Shown: positions 55,845 through 64,000 of the stretch, piece after piece | Layout of the letters: each line of letters begins with the position of its first letter | Numbering within the stretch: position 1 is the first letter of the stretch | From: Ahaetulla prasina | Taxonomy: Eukaryota; Chordata; Lepidosauria; Squamata; Colubridae | NCBI RefSeq assembly: GCF_028640845.1 | Contig: NC_080539.1 | Span: forward strand, 102,016,554 to 102,080,553 | Reading direction: 5' to 3' | DNA: 64,000 bases | Program-made: the position numbers and the translations under genes | Notes under the pieces: model-generated | Told to the model about the DNA's origin: nothing | Database searches by the model: none | Seen by the model: the letters and a program-made list of their open reading frames with translations, nothing else

Positions 55845-57003
55845 CCCTAAACTCTGCTGGAGATGTTACCTAGCCTGGTAATGAAACATTTGGAAATCCA
55901 CTCACCCACAAGCTCGGAGAACGAACTTTCACCCTGATTTGTATTATTTCTAGATCAATCTCAAAGAACTATAATGAGTCAGCTTACCCCAAATAAACAT
56001 CACATTACATTGTACTATCTCAGTAAAATAACTATGAATGTTTTAAAATTGCAGCTCATTTCACAATTGACTCAAGCACTCATTTAAAAAGAGTTCTTGA
56101 GATTTTAATCAATTCTTGAACATGCTAGCTAACTGTGAGATAACATAAGTATCTTTTAATTTTTAAAATACAACTTGTAATTGTAAAACAAGCTTTCCCA
56201 GCCTGGTTGCTCTCCAGATAGAGTGGGACTTTCAATCTGGCTATGAATTCTGGAACATCTGGAGGGAGTCAGTTTGCAGGAAACTGGTGGGAAATTAAAT
56301 CTTGCAGACAAAATAGATACTCTACTACTGATTAATAATTTCTCCATTAATGCAGAGAACAAGATTGCAATCTGATATATTATCAAAAATTACCCTGAGG
56401 TTGCTAAATAAAACAATTCCAATGATTTCATAAGGAAATTAATCAACCTCAAACTTGCCAATAAAATAATTTAGGATATAAAGCATATCCAGGCAATGCA
56501 ATACCAGACCACATCTAGTCATAATTGCTTGTTTCCACAATTCTGAATCAGGATACACAAAATTGGTAGTATAACCCATGAATCAAATTTAATCTATTTA
56601 ATAAAAAAAAACACTTAAAACCTCAGTTAAACTCCTCCCCCTGAAAATTCTGACCTCATCCACATGTACAATACAAATTTACACACTTGGCATAGTAATT
56701 ATATCCTTATTCTTTTCTGATTATCAGGTGCATCCCTCACCACTCACAATGTTCCCCATCTGGAAGGAAGAAACCCTAAAAATAATATTTTCAATTCAGA
56801 AGGCAAGAAATGGAAGGCAAAAAGCCTGATGTGAGATAAATATAGAAGTAAAACCAAAAATTATATTTTGTTGTTCTGTTTGGAGTTGAATAGCCCAATA
56901 TCCCTTTTCCCTTCTCCATGCTTCTTTGCTCAAACCTTCAAAGCGCATGGCAGACATTATCCTGTATAAATGTCTATGGAGATTCTCAATCATACAGGTC
57001 ATG
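55845..57003. other. Unique sequence
   Basis: Nothing recognised. Confidence 0.45.
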
Positions 57004-57198
57004 GTTGTCTCAAAGGCACTTTTTCAAAAGGCAGCTGGACTTTTCTTGGGTTTTTTTCCTTGAAAATGTTTTGCTTCTCATCCAAGAAGCTTCTTCAGTT
57101 CTGCAGAAGTGACTCTCCTTCTCCTTCTGGATGAAAAGCGAAATGTTTTCAAGGTGGGGGGGAAATAGTTGCCTTTTGAAAAAGCGCCTTTGGTACAT
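57004..57198. mobile_element. Foldback element with long imperfect inverted repeats
   Basis: Left CTCAAAGGCACTTTTTCAAA...TTGAAAATGTTTTGCTTCTC pairs with right CGAAATGTTTTCAAGG...TTTGAAAAAGCGCCTTTGG. The central part is TCCAAGAAGCTTCTTCAGTT...GACTCTCCTTCTCC. Size about 195 bp. This GAAGCTTCTTC/'ATGAGAAGCGAAAC' hairpin is a recurrent repeat in reptiles and fishes; I do not assign a superfamily. Confidence 0.65.
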
Positions 57199-57623
57199 TA
57201 TCCTGTGTAGAAAGTTTGCAATTTACCTCAGGTCAAACTATTAGTCCTACTCACCTGAGATGCACTGCAGAAGATCTCCTTATTATGAAAAGCTTTGTGG
57301 CTATGAGGAAAGAAGGAATAAATCTCTAAATTTGTATCTTTTGTCTTTATCAGTTGAGAGCCCCAGATGAATTCTATGTGTATATTAGCCTCTATGAGAG
57401 GATAAAGCCTGCCAATGTTCAGATTAATGGATGCAGAATTTAGATTATCTTCCAAGATGAGGTTTATGCAAAAATAACAGAATAGGTTACAGTTATTTGT
57501 AATATTTCGTATAATTGAACCAAACTTACAGAAAGTACAACACGTGATTGTACAACACTGATGAGGAAATAAGGCAAAGGCATGATTTACCAAAATGAGA
57601 TCCTATATGGCAAGCTTTAGTAT
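57199..57623. other. Unique sequence
   Basis: The minus frame at 57228-57593 (121 codons) has no recognisable motif and is treated as chance. Confidence 0.45.
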
Positions 57624-57838
57624 TTGTGGTTAGAATTCAGTATTGCAGGCCAATTCTACTGACTGCCAGCAGTTTGATTCTCACTGGCTCAAGATTGACT
57701 CAGCCTTCCATCCTTCCGAGGTTGAAGGATGAAGACTCAGATTGTTGGGGACCATATGCTGACTCTGTAAACTGCTTAGAAAAAGTTGGAAAGCATTGTG
57801 AAGCGGTATATAAGTCTAAGCGCTATTGCTATTTGCCT
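57624..57838 (+). mobile_element. tRNA-derived SINE ('GCTATTGC' tail)
   Basis: Plus strand: head with GGTTAGAATTCAGTATTGC, GACTGCCAGCAGTTTGATTC, then TTGACTCAGCCTTCCATCC, ATGCTGACTCTGTAAACTGC, AAGCGGTATATAAGTCTAAG and CGCTATTGCTATTTGC. It is the only plus-strand copy of this SINE in the window. Confidence 0.85.
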
Positions 57839-59509
57839 AAGCGGGCAGAGAAAGGACTACTAGTGAACTGTGTCCGAACTAGCATTTAATTTATCTCATG
57901 AGAGGCACTACATGAAAGGCAAATTGGAAGATGACCTCTGAAGATACCAGGGCTATTGCAAAACCTCAGTGCTCCAACCACTTTCTTCCTTTTGGGGTGG
58001 GGGGGGGAACATCAGTTCATAGAAACATTTTCAGCAAAAGCAGGTTTCTCATTCAGCTTCTACATGTAGATTCACACACTGCTTGCTAGGACTCTACCCC
58101 GATCTGTATGTTTCTTTGTAAAATAAAGTGAGATCATAGGAATGCCTTACCAAGGTAAAACAAATGCACAGAAAGGAAAATATTGCTTTAATAGTTACAG
58201 AATAGCAAGGATTAGGGTGAAAAGCCTGCTGCACATGTTTCTCATTGGAGCCGATATGCACTATTTCAATCAGGCATAAACAGCCTAGCAAAATATCTCA
58301 TTTTCCCAGACACAAAATATCATCCTGTGAGTCTCAGGAAAATATGATTTCTCTGCATCAGACACAAAATTTGAGGGGGATGGAACTGGATTCCTCTGCA
58401 GCAGCTGAACAGCTGTGCATCTATAATAACAGTAAAATTATTGTCTGGAAAAGCCCCCACAAACCACAATCATGTGTTTGGCTGAAGAAAGTAGGAAACT
58501 GGTCATTTTAAGTATGATATAAAGAACTCTCCTTAAAATCTTCTGGGAACGCAGTGGTACATCTAGATGTAGCTTTTTCTACCTTGATTTCTTATCCTAA
58601 CGAAACAGAAGAACATTTATGGTTGCATTTGTTTTGGGTCTGAGGATCACGTTGTGCAACGTGTTGCAATAACAAATAACAGGACGATTATTCCCTGCCC
58701 CCAAATTTCCTGAAATCCAATTATAAAACAAGAGACAACAAGTGAAGACAGATGGATGCAAAGAAATAAATATGCAATAAAGCACAGCATATTAAGCAAT
58801 GGTTTCTATACAGCAGCTGTTTTACTCAGAACTCCTGCATATTTTCCTTTGCTCTCTCACTTTCTCTCTCCTCTCTCTCTCTCTCATTCTCTTGAAATGC
58901 ATGCCAAAAGATATGAAATATTTCCATGTGTTTTCCATCAAAAACACTATAAGGAAAAGTCATTGAATATTAACAAAATATTGCTCTTACAAAGCTGGCG
59001 GGGGGGTTCTTCATTTTTGAGCTGTCTTAATAGATGCATTGCACATTAACAGAATTAGTTAATCTTTTGTGTGCCAACAGTCTTCTCTGTAATATTTAAG
59101 AGCAATAAATGCTGTGAAGATTCCAGCCCAACTGTGACTCACTAAATACAGGCTTAGTTCAGATGTAACATTAAGCCATATTTCAGTACTAAGCAAATAA
59201 GCTTGCTAAAGTCTTATCGGTAGATTTGTGTGCCTTCATTTCTCTTCTTTTCCTCCTGCATATGGTAGAGAAGAATAAAGCAAGCAGCCATGTCACCATT
59301 TAAAATTTAAACTAAGCAAAATTATTATAGCTTCATTAAACCACCTATTAGCCATGTTGGCTGAGAATTCTGAGAACATCCATCAATATTTATAATAAGC
59401 CGTAATAGTGTCACATTGATGGCAAACATGTCATGATCACACAAATTATGTAATAAGAACCATATCTCACACAAGAATATAAGTTGTGGAAACCTTGGTG
59501 TTCTCTGAG
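57839..59509. other. Unique sequence, possible conserved non-coding parts
   Basis: No gene found. 58620-58800 and 59030-59460 carry palindrome-like words (GTTGTGCAACGTGTTGCAAT; ATTAACAGAATTAGTTAAT), little simple repeat and no coding frame (see findings). A TC-rich tract lies at about 58855-58890. Confidence 0.45.
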
Positions 59510-59783
59510 GGGTTTTTTTGTTTTTTGTTTTGCATTTATATCCCACCCTTCTCCGAAGACTCAGGGCGGCTTACACTATGTCAAGCAATAGTCTTCATCC
59601 ATTTGTATATTATATACAAAGTCAACTTATTGCCTCCAACAATCTGGGTCCTCATTTTACCTACCTTATAAAGGATGGAAGGCTGAGTCAACCTTGGGCC
59701 TGGTGGGACTTGAACCTGCACTAATTGCAAGCAGCTGCTGTTAATAACAGACTGTCTTAGCAGTCTGAGCCACCAGAGGCCCC
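59510..59783 (-). mobile_element. tRNA-derived SINE with L2-like tail, near full length
   Basis: On the minus strand: GGGGCCTCTGGTGGCTCAGA (A box inside), B box GGTTCAAGTCC exactly at 59706-59716, TTGACTCAGCCTTCCATCC, GAGGACCCAGATTGTTGG, and the tail CCGCCCTGAGTCTTCGGAGA. The tail is nearly identical to the L2 LINE tail at 37420-37460, so L2 is the likely source of reverse transcriptase. Sister copy at 28608. Confidence 0.85.
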
Positions 59784-59890
59784 TTTTCTTTTGCTTGCAG
59801 AACTAAATTAATTACACAAATAAATAAACCAATGTTGGTGAGCGTGGGATTTGCCCCTTGTTTTATACACAAGAACTTACCCTGAAAGTT

Positions 59891-60138
59891 TTAGCAATAG
59901 CACTTAGACTTATATTCTGCTTCACAGTGCTTAATAGCACTCTATGTTTACAGAGTTATCTCATTTTATTTTATATTGCCCCCAACAATCTGGGTCCTCA
60001 TTTTACTGACCTCGGAAGGATGGAAAACTGAGTCAACCTTGAGCCTGGTGAGATTCGAACTGCCAAATTGCGGGCAGCTGGCAGTCAGCAGTAGTAGTCT
60101 GCAGTACTGCATTCTAACCACTGCGCCACCTCCGCTCT
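59891..60138 (-). mobile_element. tRNA-derived SINE ('GCTATTGC' tail), near full length
   Basis: Plus strand starts TTTAGCAATAGCACTTAGAC and ends CATTCTAACCACTGCGCCAC. Minus-strand A-box-like TGGCGCAGTGGTTAGAATGC and B-box-like GGCAGTTCGAATCTCACC are well preserved, which makes it the best copy of the family. Confidence 0.85.
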
Positions 60139-61275
60139 TTAAGAAGGAAACAAAAAACCCAGAATACCATCACTCAGAGAAGCAAGGATTAACACCAGGC
60201 AAACACTCAAGCAGAAAACAATATTCCTAATCAAGGCTCTACAAGAAGAAAACCACACCCCCACAAATAAATAGTGGGGGGGGATGAAGGTTTGTCACCA
60301 TAAAAGTAAATTATAGTATACCATTAAAAAGAGAATCACAGTTAGTGGAAATATAAATTGTATGCTTTAGCAAGACAAAATGGATGCAGATAATCATCAG
60401 CTTCTCACAAGACTCATCCAAGCCCCATTGAATGATCTGGGTGCATCTTTGGTGTGCAAAGATAAGATGGAGGCTTACCTGGCAAATGTGCTTACAAGCA
60501 TAGTGCTACTGGACTGCAAATATCCAAATGGCCAGTAGATGGTAGCAAAAAGACACAAATAACCATCCAGATTCTTACTGCTCTGATTTGGTAGCCTTAA
60601 CTTCATCAAAGGAAGAAGTCTTGGTTTTGGAGATACTGCCAAATTTAACTGAATCTCTAATTGCTTAGTTTTACAATGGCGCTTTAAAAATAGATTTTCT
60701 TCTTCTCCTTCTTCAGTGTTTTTATTATTATTATTATTTACTTAGGGCTACCAGGCATCCTCTTTCCCACTATTTAATGGCCATCTAGGTTTTCTGGTAG
60801 CCTGAATTTTAGAATTGCCTTTTTCTATGTTATCTTGTTAGAATGGCAATTAAAACAGGTAGCCAATCGAGACCTATTAGTGATAAAATCCAAGGTGGAA
60901 TTATTATCTTCTTCTTCTTTCTTTCTTTTTTTCTGTAGAGACTGACCTGAAATACTGTCTCACTCTGGATGAAACAGACAAGACTGAATCAACACCTGCC
61001 TGCTTTTTTTTTTTTTTTATCTCTCAGGGCCTTGCTTTTTCCTTGACCTTATTTCCCTGTTCTTTAAGCTGATGCCTGGTAATGCTTAAAAGTCAAGTTT
61101 GTTAAGTAAATAACAATTCTGCGGGTGATTCAAGCAAGGAAAACCCCCACTGTGCTGCCACATGGAAACAGTCGGACTCTTGCTTTTTCTGGCTGATCTA
61201 AATCCAGCATCTCTAGCAAATGATAGCTCATTTTCTTTGCTTGGGTTTCTTTCTGTGGCAAGTGCCATGCTAAGG
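60139..61275. other. Unique sequence with small simple repeats
   Basis: TTA units at about 60721-60740, TTC/TTTC units at about 60903-60930 and a T-run at about 61005-61018. No genes recognised. Confidence 0.5.
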
Positions 61276-61401
61276 CAGGGGTCTCCAACCTTGACAACTT
61301 TAAGCCTGGTGGACTTCAACTCCCAGAATCCCCCAGCTGGCTGGGGGATTCTGGGAGTTGAAGTCCACCAGGCTTAAAGTTGCCAAGGTTGGAGACCCCT
61401 T
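61276..61401. mobile_element. Palindromic hAT-type MITE, near-perfect inverted repeat
   Basis: Ends CAGGGGTCTCCAACC and GGTTGGAGACCCCTT. The exact 8-bp duplication TGCTAAGG is at 61268-61275 and 61402-61409. The arms join at CCCCAGCTGGCTGGGG and differ at only a few positions. It is the same family as 5223. Confidence 0.85.
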
Positions 61402-61867
61402 TGCTAAGGCATGCATTTTCATGACAGCCAAGCATGTGTAAAGTATCCATATTTCCAATGGTTATAAAATAAATAAAGAATGGGGTAGGATGCCACGGTC
61501 AACATGCCGCTAAATTTCATCTTCTTTATTTAGTTGTAATTATTTGTTACCATTGCATGTTCAGAATCTGGTAGGGAACTTTTCTTTTCTTTTCTTTTAT
61601 AGATATTTCTTCATACAATTCATCACATGAAATTCACCTAAGCATGGCTTATTAAATAAAGCCAGATGAGCTTGCACAACAGACTAGGCTAAAATTGATG
61701 GCTTAGAAGTCAAGATGATAAAAATGTAGCAGCTTTCATCTGTCTTTGCATCACCACATTGATAAGCCGCTGAATCTGCAAGACTTATAGCAACTCTTGA
61801 CCATGTTTAGGCCTGTTTGCAAACAGGTGGGAATTTAGAGCACGGGGGACTGTGCATATTTGTGGAC
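61402..61867. other. Unique sequence
   Basis: Short TTTTCTTTTCTTTTC tract at about 61580-61597; otherwise nothing recognised. Confidence 0.45.
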
Positions 61868-62193
61868 CATTGGTGAAATCCAAATTTTTTTACTACCGGT
61901 TCTGTGGGTGTGTCTTGGTTGGCGTGGTATGGCTTGGTGGGTGTGGCAGGGGAAGGATACTGCAAAATCTCCATTCCCACTCCACTCCAGGGGAAGGATA
62001 CTGCAAAATCCCCATTCCCTCCCCATTCCTGAGGGAAAGATATTGCAAAATCTCCATTCCCACCCCACTCTGGGGCCAGCCAGAGATGGTATTTGCCGGT
62101 TCTCCGAACTACTCAAAATTTCCGCTGCCGGTTCTCCAAACTGCTCAAAATTTCCGCTACCGGTTCTCCAGAACCTGTTGGATTTCACCCAAG
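61868..62193 (-). mobile_element. hAT element, same family as 7677 in opposite orientation
   Basis: The minus strand gives GGTGAAATCCAACAGGTTCT..., subterminal CCGGTAGCGGAAATTTTGAG repeated twice in tandem (about 62106-62170), three 42-bp units (61946-62075), and the GCCCACCAAGCCATACC-type right side. A target duplication is not clear. Confidence 0.7.
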
Positions 62194-62422
62194 ACCCAAA
62201 TGGATCTTGGGAAGGAGGCAAGGAAACCTTGCTATTCTTTTATCGGATGCGCCTGTTTCATCTTCACTTTTTAATTTCTAATTTTTAATAATCCCTAGAG
62301 AGTTAACCAGCTATTTGGAGTAAGCTATCATCAACTTACTAATGATACTTGGCAATATGTACTCCAGTCTGGAGCAAGGTCTTGATCTGGTACCTGAAAC
62401 CTGTGAGGGATATGATGGGAAG

Positions 62423-62698
62423 CAGAGATGGTATTCAGCAGGTTCTGACCTGTTCTGGAGAACCGGTAGCGGAAATTTTGAGTAGTTTTGAGAACCGGTA
62501 AATACCACCGGTATTTGGCCCCGCCCACATCTATTCTTTGCCTCACGAGCCCCAGCTGATCGGGAGGAAATGCGGATTTTGCAGTAACCTTCCCCTGAAG
62601 TAGGGAGGGAATGGCAAATTTACAGTATCCTTCCCCTGCCATGCCCACCAAGCCACACCCACAGAACCGGTAGTAAAAAACATTGAATCCCACCACTA
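62423..62698 (+). mobile_element. hAT element, same family as 7677, two internal units
   Basis: Left end CAGAGATGGTATTCAGC, right end TTGAATCCCACCACTA. Flanks ATGGGAAG (62415-62422) and ATAGGAAG (62699-62706) differ at one position. It carries GAACCGGTAGCGGAAATTTT and GAGAACCGGTAAATACCACC subterminally, and CCCACCAAGCCACACCC near the right end. Confidence 0.8.
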
Positions 62699-62888
62699 AT
62701 AGGAAGAAACAAGCTGAAATTAAATAGCTGCAAGAAAGACAGAAATGAGGACAGAAATTTATCCAGATTTTTTTTTTTTTGGGCTTCTCTTTGGATTCTG
62801 GTTTACACTCTGGATGGAGTCGTAGTACCCCTGAAGGAGAGAATTAATGACTTGGTGCTCATCTTTGATTCTTAGCTATGGCTGGATA

Positions 62889-63279
62889 CATAGGTAGTCC
62901 TCAACTTACGACCACAATTGAGCCCAAAATTTCTGTTGCTAAGTGAGACATTTGTTAAGTGAGTTTTGCCCGATTTTGCAAACTTTCTTGCCACAGTTGT
63001 TAAGCAAATCATTGCACTGATTAAATTAGTAACACGGTTGTTAAGTGAATCTGGCTTCCCCATTGACTTTGCTTGTCAGAAGGTCACAAAAGGCTACCAC
63101 GTGCCCCCGAGACACTGCATCAGTCATAAATATGAGTTGGTTAGCAAGCATCTGAATTTTGATCACATGACCATGGGGATGCTGTAATCATTGTAAGTGT
63201 GAGAAAGGGTCGTAAGTCATTTTTTGAAATGATGTTGAACAGTCACTAAATGAACTGTTGTAAGTCGAGGACTACCTGT
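62889..63279. mobile_element. MITE with TAGGTAGTCCTC inverted ends, uninterrupted
   Basis: Ends TAGGTAGTCCTCAACTTAC and GTAAGTCGAGGACTACCTG are inverted over about 19 bp. The inner part is also partly symmetrical (TAAGTGAGACATTTGTTAAG; AACAGTCACTAAATGAACTG). About 390 bp. It is the reference that reveals the insertion in the copy at 9269. Confidence 0.8.
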
Positions 63280-63374
63280 ATAAGTGAAAGTTGTGATTAA
63301 GGGGCAGAGAACAGCTTTGCCCTGTTTCTGTTAGTGTGTCAGTTTCAGCCTTACCTGATACAAGTGACAACATG

Positions 63375-63625
63375 GCATTCTCATCCTTCTTAGCAATAGG
63401 CTAGACTACTGCAATGAACTTTTCACGGGGCTGCCTTGGAGACTATTTGAAAGTAGCAGTTGAAACAAAATGCAGTAATCTGCCTGCTGGTGGTACAAGT
63501 CACCAGAAGAACATAACACTGGAGTTGCAAGTACTGCATTGGATGTCAAGAGACTTCTCTATGCAATTCAAAATGATAGTCATTACCTGTAAATCCCTGC
63601 ACAACATGGATATCCAAATACCTTC
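63375..63625 (+). mobile_element. Old L2 LINE fragment
   Basis: ILLSNRLDYCNELFTGLPW is encoded near 63383-63439, then HWMSRDFSMQFKMIVITCKS and LHNM. These are the L2 blocks 'VTSRLDYCNALY.GLP' and 'FKVL.ITFK.LH'. It is cut at the right by the hAT element at 63630. Confidence 0.65.
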
Positions 63626-63629
63626 AGGC

Positions 63630-64000
63630 CAGGGATGGGATTCAGCCAGTTCAGACTGGTTTGGGTGAACCGGATGTCACTTTTAATCTAGTCCGCCGAA
63701 CCAGTTGTTCCTAGGAATGGCTGACCCCGGCCATCCTGCCCCTCCCCTCCCAGGAATCTCCATGCAGCCCATTTTGGATGCCAGGACATGCACGGAGGCT
63801 CTGGGAGGGTGAAAAATGGGCCTACTGGAAGTCCAGAAACGGGCCTGTTTCCAGCTTCCAGTAACTGGGGGAGGTCGTTTTCACTCTCCTGGGGGCTCCA
63901 GAAAAGCCTCTGGAGCCTGGGGAGGGTGAAAAACAGGCCTACTGGAAGTACCAGAAGTCTGGAAATGAGTCCATTTACGGCCTTCAGAGGGCAGCGAACC
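63630..64000. mobile_element. hAT element, left end; continues off the right edge
   Basis: Left end CAGGGATGGGATTCAGCC with GTTCAGACTGGTTTGGGTG and CGCCGAACCAGTTGTTCC. The interior repeats GGGTGAAAAATGGGCCTACT as GGGTGAAAAACAGGCCTACT at 63808 and 63927. The right end and duplication are outside the window. Confidence 0.7.

Noticed and set aside
57228..57593. 121-codon minus frame with many Cys, Asn and Ile
   Set aside because: No domain, no conservation evidence; plus strand is ordinary AT-rich DNA.

Overview
The window looks like a stretch of a squamate reptile genome, most probably an advanced (colubroid) snake. The reasons are the repeat content rather than any host gene. It holds Sauria-type tRNA SINEs, L2, CR1 and Rex1-like LINEs, a dense population of short hAT-type DNA elements with readable 8-bp target duplications, and four long AATAG pentamer arrays. 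Three of the arrays directly abut Rex1-like LINE 3' ends and the fourth a short tail matching the same family. I see no intact host protein-coding gene, rRNA, tRNA gene, CRISPR array or prokaryotic feature. The window is best read as intergenic or intronic DNA.

Layout. 1-2230 is a frameshifted CR1 LINE that continues off the left edge. 2.2-11.7 kb is AT-rich unique sequence with a palindromic hAT MITE (5.2 kb), an hAT element with an expanded internal 42-bp repeat (7.7-8.2 kb), an old L2 scrap, a perfect 20-bp hairpin, and a MITE split by a 0.7-kb insertion (9.3-10.4 kb). 11.7-14.6 kb is a LINE/hAT cluster with a three-layer nest. 14.6-18.3 kb is mostly unique. 18.3-19.5 kb is an hAT element inside an hAT element. 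22.0-22.9 kb is repeat-free, homeodomain/octamer-site-rich and the best candidate for a conserved regulatory element. 22.9-24.8 kb is a decayed LINE carrying a Sauria SINE. 26-31.5 kb is an accumulation of R4-like, Rex1-like and L2 LINE pieces and SINEs. 32-34 kb has two related hAT elements. 34.6-37.5 kb is the longest LINE, an L2 with endonuclease and reverse transcriptase open frames but a mutated YADD motif. 38.0-38.8 kb carries unrecognised coding-like sequence on the minus strand. 42.8-43.9 kb is a Rex1-like LINE ending in an AATAG/CTATT array. 45-64 kb alternates unique DNA with SINEs, hAT elements, foldback sequences, a mariner-sized MITE and old L2 pieces.

The elements relate to one another as autonomous and parasitic families. 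L2 LINEs share their 3' tail with a tRNA-derived SINE, Rex1-like tails abut AATAG microsatellites, and structurally different hAT derivatives share CAG...CTG ends and 8-bp target duplications. No new multi-gene system was found. The items most worth checking are the candidate enhancer block at 22.0-22.9 kb, the coding-like remnant at 38 kb, the palindrome cluster at 55.3-55.85 kb and the nested hAT pair. All family names come from recognition of motifs by eye, without database searches.
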